Source of the DNA: Nostoc sp. NIES-4103
Lineage (GTDB): Bacteria; Cyanobacteriota; Cyanobacteriia; Cyanobacteriales; Nostocaceae
NCBI RefSeq assembly: GCF_002368335.1
Contig: NZ_AP018288.1
Span: 4,514,628 to 4,578,627 of the forward strand
DNA length: 64,000 bases
Direction of reading: 5' to 3'
The notes beneath the pieces were generated by a model. That model was not told the origin of the DNA and ran no database searches. It worked only from the letters and a program-made list of their open reading frames with translations. This document shows positions 45,161-55,078 of this stretch, piece by piece (within the stretch, counting starts at the first letter, position 1; every line of letters starts with the position of its first letter). Both the position numbers and the translations under genes were made by a program.

Positions 45161-46418
45161 CTCGCCAACTGTAAGTATTATGTGATATTTCTCCACTAAC
45201 AACAAAATCAAATAAATGATGAGCCATTTGCAATTTAGAACAAGGTGCAATTTCTACCTTACGCCCATATGAATCTAAAAAGATTGCTTGATTATTGTCA
45301 CTACCAAAACCACTATCAGGTTGATCGATGGGATTGGCAACAATAAAATCCAACTTCTTATTCTGCAACTTTTCATTAGCTGGTGTAACTATATCTCCTG
45401 TTTGTGCAGCAAACCCAATTAAACATTGATGCGGTTGTTTAAGCTGTCCTAATTGGGCGACAATATCCGGTACAGGTTCTAAAGGTAAAGCTTGGGGGAG
45501 CGATCGCTTAGCTAATTTCTCTGTACTATAGTCTCTAGGCTTGACATCCGCCACAGCCGCCGACATCACAATCACATCAGCATCAGGTAAATATTCCAGC
45601 ATTACCTGCTGCATTTGCTCTGCACTAATGACAGAAATTCCTTGCACTCCTAATGGTACATCCCAATTTGCAGGGCCATGCACCAAAGTCACATTTGCCC
45701 CTCGATGAAGTGCAGCCTGTGCTAAAGCCAACCCCATTTTACCCGTAGAAGGATTGCCAATAAACCGCACCGGGTCAAGATATTCTCGTGTTCCTCCAGC
45801 ACTAATTAACACTCGCTTACCAGCTAAATCTCGCTTACCTTGAGTGTGTAACAGCGATTGAATGTGAGAAATAATCTCAGGGGGTTCTGCCATTCTTCCA
45901 GCACCGACGCGATCGCACGCCAACAACCCCGATGCTGTATCCTTACCATGATATCGGCTATCTGTCAATAGTTGATGCCAATTCCGCTGCACCGCCTGTT
46001 GTTCCCACATATCTGTATTCATGGCTGGCGCTAACAGCACCGGACAAGTGGAAGCCAGTACAGTATTTGTAAGTAAATTGTCAGCCATGCCATAGGCTAA
46101 CTTTGCTAAAGTATTAGCAGTTAAAGGTGCGATTAGCATCACATCTGCCCATTCACCCAACTCAATATGCAGCGGACGTGAGTGAATTGGTTGCCAGAAA
46201 TGATCATCTGTGTATGCAGCGTGACGGGATAGGGTGGCTAAAGTCAGAGGTGTAATAAATTCTTGCGCTGAACGAGTGAGAATAACTCGGATTTCCACCC
46301 CAGCTTTAAACAGCGTCGAAACCACCTCACAAACTTTGTAGGCGGCGATACCACCGCCTACGCCAATCAGAACCCTACTCTTAATAATATTTTTCGTTTG
46401 GGGCTTGGAATCAAACAT
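45156..46418 (-). CDS. coaBC: bifunctional phosphopantothenoylcysteine decarboxylase/synthetase
   Basis: Two consecutive steps of coenzyme A synthesis in one 420-residue protein. The N-terminal FMN-binding decarboxylase (CoaC) has GGIAAYKVCEVVSTLFKAGV, APAMNTDMW and the active-site cysteine loop GLLACDRVGAGRMAEPPEI. The C-terminal CTP-dependent synthetase (CoaB) has ISAGGTREYLDPVRFIGNPS, then TGKMG and the AAVADVKP segment. Length and motifs are complete. ATG 46418. higBA follows immediately, with its operator inside the coaBC end. Confidence 0.94.
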   Translation of the reverse strand: MFDSKPQTKNIIKSRVLIGVGGGIAAYKVCEVVSTLFKAGVEIRVILTRSAQEFITPLTLATLSRHAAYTDDHFWQPIHSRPLHIELGEWADVMLIAPLTANTLAKLAYGMADNLLTNTVLASTCPVLLAPAMNTDMWEQQAVQRNWHQLLTDSRYHGKDTASGLLACDRVGAGRMAEPPEIISHIQSLLHTQGKRDLAGKRVLISAGGTREYLDPVRFIGNPSTGKMGLALAQAALHRGANVTLVHGPANWDVPLGVQGISVISAEQMQQVMLEYLPDADVIVMSAAVADVKPRDYSTEKLAKRSLPQALPLEPVPDIVAQLGQLKQPHQCLIGFAAQTGDIVTPANEKLQNKKLDFIVANPIDQPDSGFGSDNNQAIFLDSYGRKVEIAPCSKLQMAHHLFDFVVSGEISHNTYSWRV

Positions 46419-46505
46419 GACAAAAAGTGAGGAGTAAAAAGTTAGCAGTTGAGAATACTAAATATATAACTCCTAACTCCTAACTCCTCACTCCTCACTT
46501 TTTAG

Positions 46506-46718
46506 TTATGCTTCGTCGTAGGGTTCTAAATCTAAGAGGTAGACATAGGGTTCAACTAACTCTGGACGCTGAAAAGCGATCGCGCGCAATAGATGCCAAT
46601 CATTTAAACCCTCAAAAGCATTGCTGTAATTATCGAGTTCTAAACGATTCGCCAGCTCTTCCACCTCTGTAGCTGTCATGGCAGCAATTTCTTTTTTGGA
46701 AATGCTTAGAGTTTTCAT
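46506..46718 (-). CDS. DUF2555-type small protein, 70 aa
   Basis: A small acidic cyanobacterial protein, MKTLSISKKEIAAMTATEVE continuing ELANRLELDNYSNAFEGLND and ending LLDLEPYDEA. It is helical with no membrane segment. I recognise it as the DUF2555 type; no function is known. ATG 46718 is preceded by GGGAGGGGC. An ATG at 46751 would add 11 residues including the ribosome site. It lies 88 bp upstream of coaBC, so shared transcription is possible. Confidence 0.75.
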   Translation of the reverse strand: MKTLSISKKEIAAMTATEVEELANRLELDNYSNAFEGLNDWHLLRAIAFQRPELVEPYVYLLDLEPYDEA

Positions 46719-46872
46719 AATGCTTGCCCCTCCCTTATGCAGCATTCGCACCCAGCATGGGTTAAGTTGCGCTTGACGCAGCCACCCAATCTATATTACT
46801 CACTAGAGGGCATGGATTTCGTAAAAATTTTCAGGATTTTTACCTGAATTTAGAAAAAAGTTGCAACTGTGA

Positions 46873-47487
46873 CTAAGCAATTGCATTTACAACAAAATTT
46901 CGTAGCACCTCTAACATTTGTGGACTAATTTCGTGCCCCATATCAAATTCATGGTATTCGGTCGCAACACCTAAAGATTTTATAGTGTCGCGTGCTTTGA
47001 TAGCAGCTTGCAGCGGCACAACTTCATCCTTAGTACCATGCATAATCAAAGTCGGCGGAAAAGTACTTTTAGCTGTGGTTTCCACATCTGGATGCAAATA
47101 TCCACTCATGACAACTAAACCTGCTAGGGGTAACATTAACCCTACATCCAAAGTCATAGCTCCACCTTGAGAAAAGCCGCTCAAAATCGTGCGTGATAAC
47201 GGCACACCAGTAGAACCTTCCAAAGATTGCAACCAATCTATTAACTGTTGCCGACTTTCTGCCAAACCGTCAAACATATTTTCCGTTCTCAAGTCGTACC
47301 ACGCCCTCCCTATAGCCGAATAGGGATAGGGATAAGGGGCATTCGGAAATATAAACTGGTATTCAGGCAATCTGAAAAAAGGTAATAAAGATGCCACATC
47401 CTCAGCATTAGCTCCCCAACCGTGTAAAGTGACTATTAGACCGACGGGAGGTTGAGAAGTTGAGGGGGGGAAGGTAACAAATTGCAA
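46873..47487 (-). CDS. alpha/beta hydrolase (carboxylesterase/YpfH-like)
   Basis: A 204-residue esterase. The oxyanion segment is VTLHGWGANAEDVASLLPFF, the nucleophile elbow GFSQGG in TILSGFSQGGAMTLDVG. The acid follows in HGTKDEVVPLQAA and the catalytic His in FDMGHEISPQMLEVL. The complete triad places it in the phospholipase/carboxylesterase group, acting on short or medium acyl esters. No ATG is in frame near the N-terminus. TTG 47487 is the most likely start. The neighbouring gene upstream is the large helicase on the same strand. Confidence 0.85.
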   Translation of the reverse strand: MQFVTFPPSTSQPPVGLIVTLHGWGANAEDVASLLPFFRLPEYQFIFPNAPYPYPYSAIGRAWYDLRTENMFDGLAESRQQLIDWLQSLEGSTGVPLSRTILSGFSQGGAMTLDVGLMLPLAGLVVMSGYLHPDVETTAKSTFPPTLIMHGTKDEVVPLQAAIKARDTIKSLGVATEYHEFDMGHEISPQMLEVLRNFVVNAIA

Positions 47488-47667
47488 AGACAGAGGTTTA
47501 CTCCTAAAAATCTAACTCTTTTAGTAAATATTATCGCTATAGCAATCCTAAATTATTCGTGAGCAACAAGGTTCCTGTCTTTTGTAAAAAGCCTAAAACT
47601 CATCTAATCGTGAATAAATTCAATTAAGTTTATGATTCAACCTGTCTATATCTGCCAATCCTATCTT

Positions 47668-50600
47668 CTATTTATTTTCTACTTCATCTTCAAGTAGGAT
47701 GGTGTTGAGAAGATTCAGTTCATTTGATGCCATAAAGTAGCGATCGCTAAAAACTGTTTCTAATTGTGTAAAAATCCGTCTACCTACCACAGCTACCCAA
47801 GGAAATTCTCGATACTGTGCCACTACAGGTAGAATCAAGCCTTGAGGTGTTAGAGAACGTCCTAGCGCACTTCTCCAAGCTTGGGGGTCTTCTAATATCT
47901 GTTGGCGAATGTCATCTTCTGAGTGTTGATTCCAGAAGTGTGGATAGTCGAGAGGTAAGCCAATAACTATGTTTTTAGTTTTCAATGCTTGAAGTGTTGA
48001 ATATTCAAGAACAGATTCTTCCTGTTCTCGAATTAATAGCCTATAGATTTCTTTAGCCGGACGTTTGAGTTTTGGTGGAAACTTTTTGTCTTTATCTTCA
48101 AAAATACATTTTAGTAACCCTAAAAGATTACTGCTATTTTGTTGAATATCAGATCGCCATCCTTCAAAGCTAAATTTTTCCTCAGTTTGGCGATCGCACC
48201 AATCTTCTATCCAGTAAGGGCCAATACAAGCTAGGCTATCAGGTATATGTAGTAGATCATCTTCCGATGGTAATAATCGGCTTGAAATCCTAGAGACATT
48301 CTTGACCAAGGCTTCTAAGGTTTGGTAATTTACATAAGACTTGGCATTACGATCTGATGCTTGACCTGTTAATTTGAAGTGCTTAAATATTTGTTCCGTT
48401 AACTGTTGTGTTTTAATTACAATAGCTTTAGCATCTTTTGAGTGAGCGTCGCGGACAAAAACGCGGCTTTCATGCAGGAATTCCAAGACATCATCAGACA
48501 TCAATCTCAACAATTCCTCATCACCAACAAATCCAACTGGGACAAATGCAATTCGCTGATACTTGAGTCCAGCGTCTCCTTTAATGCGCGTATGAATCGT
48601 AGCGCGCAGCATTACTAATAAAGTTAATAAATCACTAGCTTGACGCAACCAGAACCGTTTGCGGTCAGTATCTTCATTAATGACAAAATCATTAATTAAC
48701 ATAACTAACCGTCTAGCTTTGTAATCTCCAGAAACTTCCTTTCTAGTTTCTGGATCTGTATACATTCCTCTACCTCGGTAAATTAATTGGGCGACTTCCA
48801 TTAAAGCGGCTTCAATATTAAATCGGGGAATCGCTGCAATAATGCAATCTGTTTTCGGAAAAGAAACACCTCTTGCTCCTGAAGAAGTCATCAGAAAAAC
48901 TCGGATTTCATCACGCCGTGGCTCCTGTACCAATTCCATTCGTTTATTGGCTGGTACACTTTGATCTAAAACCTCTACCTGCTCTTTCTTTAGAAGAGCG
49001 CCATCACCAGTTGTCAATTTTTCTTGCAACTGACGCAGGAAAGCCTTGTCTTGAGCAAAGAAAATCAACTGCTCGGTTTCCTGCTTTAACCCACGTTCGA
49101 TTTCTAAGTAGGCATTCGTCAGTAGTAGCTCTTCTGACTGTTCTCGAATTGCTTGTCGAATTGTTTGCTTTGTACCATCACTTGTTAATCCTGGTGTAAT
49201 GGGTGACAGCCGAATACTATAGTCAATACTAAGTTTGCTAGCAGGGTAACTATTTGTCATTACGTGTAGCGTTGGGTATCTTCCAGAACCTACTTTTGTA
49301 TAAGTGCCTGTCACCCGAAACGGTTCTTCACCCTGGCTTGGACTAATTAACACTTTATCAGGAGCGCGATCGCCCGAATTTAAAAAGCTATTTAAAACAA
49401 CTTCATTGCTCAGTGAAGCATCGGCAACAATCAGCACAACCTTAAATGGAGATGAAGTTGCTTCAAACGGTTCAATAAACTGCTGATACAACCATTCTGC
49501 TAATTTATGAACAAAAGGCGCTCCTGCACCATCCCCAGCGAGTTCATCTACCATAACAATGATGGTAGGAATTCTATTTGCAAACGCTGAACGTTCGTTT
49601 TTACCGAGCTTAGTATTAGCTGATTTGTTAAATAACTTGCTGAGTCCATCAACTGTCGTTGATTGGTCAAGTGTCCGATAACCTTGAATAGCAGCAGTCA
49701 TTACCAAGCGATTAACTCGCCGATTCTCTTCTAGTATTTTTCGGGCAGAATTTGCTAAGGTGTATAGTACCCCAGGACGACGCGGAGATTTTACACTGTC
49801 CTCTCGTTCGTTTAGAGAGTATTTAAATCGGTTTGAGGCGACGAAGTTGCAATCAATATCTTGTTCTTCTTGGGGTGTGAGATACAGAATATTACAAACA
49901 GGACACTGAAGGCTTTCAACCCCATCCATAACAACAGCACTATCAATACAGCGAGGTTGCAACCCTTTTTGCTTCATCTTTTCCTCGTACCATTTGGGAG
50001 CTGAAGCAATTAAAGTCGCATTACTTGTGAGGGTGAGAATACCACTAGACTTACCGTTTTTTCTAGCAATTTTGGCAGTCACATCCCGATTAATTACAAC
50101 TCGCGGACTGAGATAAAGAAAGAAGAAACCTTGAGATTGCTGCTTGAGAAAATTCATGACAGCAGTGGTTTTCCCAATCCCAGGATTGCCCTCCAAAGCT
50201 ATAACATTGATTTTTCCTGCTTGAGCGCTGTTAATTCCAGCAAAAACTGCGGCTTCGTGTACGCTTCGCAGTGGTATTTTTTCCTGATCTGGATTTAGCT
50301 GATTAAGTGTTTGGGCAATTTGTGATTGAGGATTTTCGTTGAAAAACTCATGTAATGCTTCGTTTTCTTCAACAGCAGCGATCGCTTCGGCCTTGGTGAT
50401 TTCATCCATTGGGTTGTAAAATCCCTCTACATTCTCCTGAAATAGAAAAGGGAGATAACCGCCAGGAGTAGGTTCTTCTGCAATACGCTTTGCTTGTGCT
50501 TTGAAATCTGAGGGTAGCGATTGTACTAAATTATTGAACACTGCACGAATTTCTCGCTCTAGTTCACCTGGTACATCATCTTTTAATTCGTGAGCCTGAC

Positions 50601-51591
50601 AATATGATTCTCCCAATGACTTCATCAACTCGGCTCTAGGATCTGAGCCAGAATCAGATCCAATGAAGTGTGCGGCAAGACTTTCAATTCCGTTAGATGT
50701 GATTGCCATTGCTCTTGCACTACAACTTCCTTCTAACCGCTTGCGTGAACGTAGCAGGCTAATCAGACGTTCAGTATAAGATGATGCCTGACACAGCTTG
50801 AATAATGGCTTATCTTTACCACTAAATACTGACAGAAAACTTTCCAGTCTTGAAGATAGGGAAAACTCTTCACCCTCAACCTCTGCACAAACTCTAGAAA
50901 AGACTCCCCGTGATTCAATGTAACGGTAATAGCGACTAATTTCCTCTCGATGAGGAGTTTCGGTTCTAAAATCTGCTAGGTTGAATGGTGCGTTATACGA
51001 GAATTCCAAACAAAGAATCAAATTATCAGGTTTTTGACGTTTTGGATCTTTGGGCTGTTTATCGTCTTTAGACAAATCCTCTGAACCTCTGTTAGGGCTA
51101 GATTCGTTGGATAGCCATAAGATAAAATCGGCTCTGGCAGGTTGTCCTCGGTTGACTAAATTGAGGTCTGCTTGCCTTGGTAAGTTGAAAGCTGCTTCAA
51201 ATGCTTTTGCTGTCTCTTCTTGTTCTTGGTCGCGTTGCATCTGCTGTTCTGGCAACGTTAACGGACACCAAATTGCTTCTAGCTTTGCTTTCCGAACTCG
51301 ACTGTGCTTAAGACATTCGCGCATTGCTGTCCAACCCAAACCATAGCCAAGTACTAACAGATGACGCAGCATCGTCTCTACCCATTCTTTGGTATTTGGA
51401 TCTGTCAGCTGAAATGTTTTTACCAGTTGGTTGTAAATATCTGCATTCTTGTGAGATTGCCAAGGTTGAAGAACCGGATGATCGTTTAAGAGCAACTTTC
51501 GCTGAATTAAATTTTGGAGAACGCCACGTTTGACAGCAATTTCAAACACCTGTCCCCAAATGGAAGCTTGTTGTAGAAAAGACAAATCCAT
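47668..51591 (-). CDS. large SF2 helicase-like ATPase with a possible nuclease-like N-domain
   Basis: A 1307-residue protein, second gene of a coupled pair. It starts at ATG 51591, overlapping the upstream TGA by one base (TGATG). Positions from that start: residues about 150-200 contain ARADFILWLSNESS and ILCLEFSYNAPF, resembling the D...E-x-(K) core of PD-(D/E)XK nucleases but with Ser for Lys. Walker A GNPGIGKTTAV is at about 468, a CPVC pair at 563, Walker B-like VMVDELAGDGAG at 680, VADAS (motif III position) at 722. TSSGARGVSFPKTD (motif V) is at 902 and QLIYRGRGMY (motif VI) at 935. The helicase motifs are complete, so ATP-driven nucleic acid remodelling is likely. The C-terminal 300 residues are unassigned. 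DinG-like helicases are the nearest concept. Confidence 0.72.
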   Translation of the reverse strand: MDLSFLQQASIWGQVFEIAVKRGVLQNLIQRKLLLNDHPVLQPWQSHKNADIYNQLVKTFQLTDPNTKEWVETMLRHLLVLGYGLGWTAMRECLKHSRVRKAKLEAIWCPLTLPEQQMQRDQEQEETAKAFEAAFNLPRQADLNLVNRGQPARADFILWLSNESSPNRGSEDLSKDDKQPKDPKRQKPDNLILCLEFSYNAPFNLADFRTETPHREEISRYYRYIESRGVFSRVCAEVEGEEFSLSSRLESFLSVFSGKDKPLFKLCQASSYTERLISLLRSRKRLEGSCSARAMAITSNGIESLAAHFIGSDSGSDPRAELMKSLGESYCQAHELKDDVPGELEREIRAVFNNLVQSLPSDFKAQAKRIAEEPTPGGYLPFLFQENVEGFYNPMDEITKAEAIAAVEENEALHEFFNENPQSQIAQTLNQLNPDQEKIPLRSVHEAAVFAGINSAQAGKINVIALEGNPGIGKTTAVMNFLKQQSQGFFFLYLSPRVVINRDVTAKIARKNGKSSGILTLTSNATLIASAPKWYEEKMKQKGLQPRCIDSAVVMDGVESLQCPVCNILYLTPQEEQDIDCNFVASNRFKYSLNEREDSVKSPRRPGVLYTLANSARKILEENRRVNRLVMTAAIQGYRTLDQSTTVDGLSKLFNKSANTKLGKNERSAFANRIPTIIVMVDELAGDGAGAPFVHKLAEWLYQQFIEPFEATSSPFKVVLIVADASLSNEVVLNSFLNSGDRAPDKVLISPSQGEEPFRVTGTYTKVGSGRYPTLHVMTNSYPASKLSIDYSIRLSPITPGLTSDGTKQTIRQAIREQSEELLLTNAYLEIERGLKQETEQLIFFAQDKAFLRQLQEKLTTGDGALLKKEQVEVLDQSVPANKRMELVQEPRRDEIRVFLMTSSGARGVSFPKTDCIIAAIPRFNIEAALMEVAQLIYRGRGMYTDPETRKEVSGDYKARRLVMLINDFVINEDTDRKRFWLRQASDLLTLLVMLRATIHTRIKGDAGLKYQRIAFVPVGFVGDEELLRLMSDDVLEFLHESRVFVRDAHSKDAKAIVIKTQQLTEQIFKHFKLTGQASDRNAKSYVNYQTLEALVKNVSRISSRLLPSEDDLLHIPDSLACIGPYWIEDWCDRQTEEKFSFEGWRSDIQQNSSNLLGLLKCIFEDKDKKFPPKLKRPAKEIYRLLIREQEESVLEYSTLQALKTKNIVIGLPLDYPHFWNQHSEDDIRQQILEDPQAWRSALGRSLTPQGLILPVVAQYREFPWVAVVGRRIFTQLETVFSDRYFMASNELNLLNTILLEDEVENK

Positions 51592-54500
51592 CACTTTCTC
51601 CGGTGCAAAACTTGAGAAACTTGTGTGAGTAAGGCAGGATAATTGAGTAATACTTGTCCTTTGCGACGGGTATGCAAGACTTTCACTTCTCCAGCTGCTT
51701 CAACTGTGGTAGGTGAAATCCAACCAAATGGATCTAGTACTGGGATGAGTTGACCTTTTTGCACACCTCGTTCAGCTTCGATAAAGTGCAACCCTCGTAG
51801 TACAGCTATTAAGCAGGGATGAATAGGAGAATCCCCATCAGGATTGATTAAATGCTGACGAGCGCGTTCTGTCCAGTTGATATTGCGTACTTGCCCATCT
51901 GAGACTAAAAAATAGGTGCAGAAACCAGACTGCGGGCGCTGATCTACTTGGATAGCATAAAGTGTAGCGAAAGTATAAACTGGAATAAAATTACGAAAAT
52001 CGTCTGCTGTAACTGAACTTCTAAACTCTGTATGGTCGCCAGCTTGCAAAATTTCAAATGCTGCTTCATTAGGAGCGCGATTATACAAGCGTGTGGCGGG
52101 AAATACATCCCGTACCATTGTGTAAATGTTGAGATTGGGAAAAGTTTCAAAAACTTGTTCTAAGAATTCTTTAGGTATTAATCGAGAGTTGTAATCTGCT
52201 GCTCGGTTAATTCGGCGATCGCCATAGGCATGAGCTAATAAAATTATGTGCTGACATCCTTGCTCTTCTAGATAACGAATTTCTTCTTGGACTAAGCGTT
52301 GTGTTCTTAATCCTTTTGGAGAATCAAGCACGTCAGATTTTATCCGTTCTCTCTTAAGTTCATAACCTAAAAACGGTTGACTATCATTAGCTTTAGCGAC
52401 ATAACTTTGAGTGAGAAAAAGATATCCCTTTCCATCTTGATTTAGAAAAGGTTCCTCATCACAAGGACGGCTGGCATAGGAAATTAAGCCAATGTTGGGG
52501 GCTGAATGGGAATGTGGAGTACTAATGAACAGAGGAAACGCACTCAAAAGAGCATTAAAACTGGCTTTTTTGATATGTTCCGCCGTTTGTTTGAGGAGAT
52601 TTTTCAGAATAATTCCCTGCATTCGGATCGGGGTATCTTCAGCCAGTATTGCTTCTAAGGTTTGGGCAGTGGCATAAATATAAGCATCACCGCTCATGTC
52701 ATCATTTTCTCTTCCCGTTTCTTGCAGCCTCAGCATTAAGGTAGTAAAGTCAACAGATTTGCTATTATTATCACCTTGTTTCAATCTATCGATTATGCGC
52801 CACAAACAGCAGTAAACTAGCACAGCAAAGGCGGTAACTGTGGCTGCATGATACTGTTTATTTTCCTCAGAGCCTTTTTTTGTATCTGACCGTCGCTTTA
52901 CAGTTTCAACATCATATTCCACTATGATTGCGGCTGGTAATACCCATCCTGCGGCTTTAGAAGCATTCTGAGAATATTTATAAACCCATTTGTTATTTTC
53001 CTTTTCAAAATAACGAGGAACCCAACAAATTTGCAGCAGTCGCTCAGGTAATGAACGTTGTGCCTGCAATTGGTTTGATGGCCCTTTGGTTGTTAATTCA
53101 TATTCTGAAAGCTCGACGGTAACTTTAACCGAGAATAACAGTCCTTGTGTAGCTGGTTGATCGCAAATCTCGATATGTTTGAACCATTCCACCTGCTCGC
53201 GGGAACTTTGTTGTGGCCCAATAAGCAAATCTCTCAACCCTGGTTCTGCCCCTATGAGTCGCGGCCACTGGATAATACCTCGTTTGACGCAGATGAATTG
53301 TTGAGAGGAACGATGTTGAACTTGAGAAATTACCTTTTTACTCTTGTCACGGACTACACTAATCAGAGCCGTTGCAATAGAACTCATTGCTTGGGTGCGT
53401 TTCCGTAATTCCTGTAAAGTTTGGCTAATAGCTACTTTTCCGTCTGACTTCAGAGTTTCAAGGAGTTGAACCACTGAATTATTTAATAAGTCTTTGGTCA
53501 GCGATTGCTCATCGTCTTTGGGAACAACAACTGCCAAAAAAATGAGTTCAGCTAAACGACGACATAGCAACCAAGGTTGTTTTGCAATAGATTGATCTTC
53601 AGTCAGTAAATCTTCTTCAATTTGATCGAGTCGTGCTTCAAAAGCGGGTTTGCCCAATTCTGGATTTTGTCCATTAACTCGAAAGCGGTAGCTTACCTCG
53701 CGCTCAACGCCATAACTAGTTGCTGCTTGATTTCTAGTTTTTTGCTCAAAGATTTGAGTTGTCCACTCAGGCCAAACCGGAAGACAAGAATAAAATCTTG
53801 CTTTGCTAAGTTCATCTGATAAGTCAAATTCAGCAGCACTACCGAAATGAGCGGTTAAATCAACGGTATAGCCAGTTTTTCTAGCGGATGTAACCAGATT
53901 ACCTACTCGATCGACATATTCTGTTAAAAGTCGATATCCTGGTTCATTGCTGCTGCGAACATTGTCTGCGATCGCTTCCATAATCCGAAAGATAATAGTC
54001 AATCGGACTCGTGACAATGCTTCGTCGTCTATAAAATTTAAGAAACGCTGGATTTGGCTATCTTCTCTATCTTTTTCTGCTTTCAAAGTAGCGATCGCTG
54101 TTGCAATCTCATCTTCATCGCAGCCACGCCGATTTTCCAAATGGTTGGCAACTGCACTGCACATTTGATCGAAATAATCAGTAGCCTCAACTCGTTCGCG
54201 TGCAGAAATTACTTTTGCAACCGCCTTATCAGATTTGTTAGCTTTGACATTTGCTGCTTGGAATTTTATAGGTACGACGTTAGCAGTGTTGGTTAGATTC
54301 TGGAAAACAGTGCCTACACCTCCAGCAAGCTTTTTGAGTTGGCGATCGCTATCGTCTAACAGCAGTGTTAATAATGAGATGTTAGAAGGTAATACTGTAT
54401 CAATTTCTTGGTCGATAGCGGCAATTAATTTGTCTATTGCACCAGGTAACTTTGTTTCATTGCCATCACTTAAACAGCCTCCAATACGCGACCTTGTGCC

Positions 54501-54803
54501 GTATGCTGGCATTGACAAGTTTTGGATAAACCCACCGCCTTCAGCAGGATTGAAAACCTGCCGAAATTTAGGCTGTGTAAATAACCTACGCAGAACGGCT
54601 GAAGTATTTATTCTCAGGCGTTTATTTTTTTTGTCATCTACAAATTCAAACAGCTGCATCCCTCTAGGATCTTGCCGATTGAGATTTGCTTGATTACTGC
54701 TGGGAGGAATAGCTTTAGTGAGTAATTCTATGAGTGTAGCTAGTTCAATACAGGGCTTTGGTGAGCGTGCATCAACTTGAGCGCCAGTGTCTTTTGACGG
54801 CAT
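51591..54803 (-). CDS. 1070-aa protein, C-terminus possibly a divergent PIWI/RNase H-like fold
   Basis: First gene of the coupled pair, ATG 54803. I do not recognise it as a known family with certainty. Residues 1-500 are mainly helical; 500-700 mixed. From about 770 the pattern is alpha/beta: PNIGLISYASRPCDE, GKGYLFLTQSYVAK, then a helix, QHIILLAHAYGDRR, a helix, and NLNIYTMVRDVFPATRLYN. FCTYFLVSDGQVRNINW and ISPTTVEAAGEVKVL follow near the end. This order, with an Arg after one strand and a Glu in a late strand, is reminiscent of the pPIWI-RE family (PIWI with conserved R and E), which is encoded with a DinG-like helicase and a nuclease. That is inference only. The canonical PIWI acidic tetrad is not evident. 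Confidence 0.5.
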   Translation of the reverse strand: MPSKDTGAQVDARSPKPCIELATLIELLTKAIPPSSNQANLNRQDPRGMQLFEFVDDKKNKRLRINTSAVLRRLFTQPKFRQVFNPAEGGGFIQNLSMPAYGTRSRIGGCLSDGNETKLPGAIDKLIAAIDQEIDTVLPSNISLLTLLLDDSDRQLKKLAGGVGTVFQNLTNTANVVPIKFQAANVKANKSDKAVAKVISARERVEATDYFDQMCSAVANHLENRRGCDEDEIATAIATLKAEKDREDSQIQRFLNFIDDEALSRVRLTIIFRIMEAIADNVRSSNEPGYRLLTEYVDRVGNLVTSARKTGYTVDLTAHFGSAAEFDLSDELSKARFYSCLPVWPEWTTQIFEQKTRNQAATSYGVEREVSYRFRVNGQNPELGKPAFEARLDQIEEDLLTEDQSIAKQPWLLCRRLAELIFLAVVVPKDDEQSLTKDLLNNSVVQLLETLKSDGKVAISQTLQELRKRTQAMSSIATALISVVRDKSKKVISQVQHRSSQQFICVKRGIIQWPRLIGAEPGLRDLLIGPQQSSREQVEWFKHIEICDQPATQGLLFSVKVTVELSEYELTTKGPSNQLQAQRSLPERLLQICWVPRYFEKENNKWVYKYSQNASKAAGWVLPAAIIVEYDVETVKRRSDTKKGSEENKQYHAATVTAFAVLVYCCLWRIIDRLKQGDNNSKSVDFTTLMLRLQETGRENDDMSGDAYIYATAQTLEAILAEDTPIRMQGIILKNLLKQTAEHIKKASFNALLSAFPLFISTPHSHSAPNIGLISYASRPCDEEPFLNQDGKGYLFLTQSYVAKANDSQPFLGYELKRERIKSDVLDSPKGLRTQRLVQEEIRYLEEQGCQHIILLAHAYGDRRINRAADYNSRLIPKEFLEQVFETFPNLNIYTMVRDVFPATRLYNRAPNEAAFEILQAGDHTEFRSSVTADDFRNFIPVYTFATLYAIQVDQRPQSGFCTYFLVSDGQVRNINWTERARQHLINPDGDSPIHPCLIAVLRGLHFIEAERGVQKGQLIPVLDPFGWISPTTVEAAGEVKVLHTRRKGQVLLNYPALLTQVSQVLHRRK

Positions 54804-55078
54804 ATTTTTTTCCTTTTCAGTCTTATGACTGCTTCATCTGCTTTAACTTCAGAGTTTGGGCAGATGGATTCCATCTTTTTTATTAGCTTAGATGTGTCAT
54901 ATCTGTCAAGCTAGTCAAAATTCTCAATGAATGATATTCTCTTCAATTTATTGCACAAGCCGTCTATGAACTATTGAGAGTTAATTAATTTGCCTGTCTT
55001 AGCAGTATTGAAGTGAACCAACGCTTATGCAAAACTTGAGATCCTTTGCTTCACAACCTAAATTTGAGGAATTGAGAC

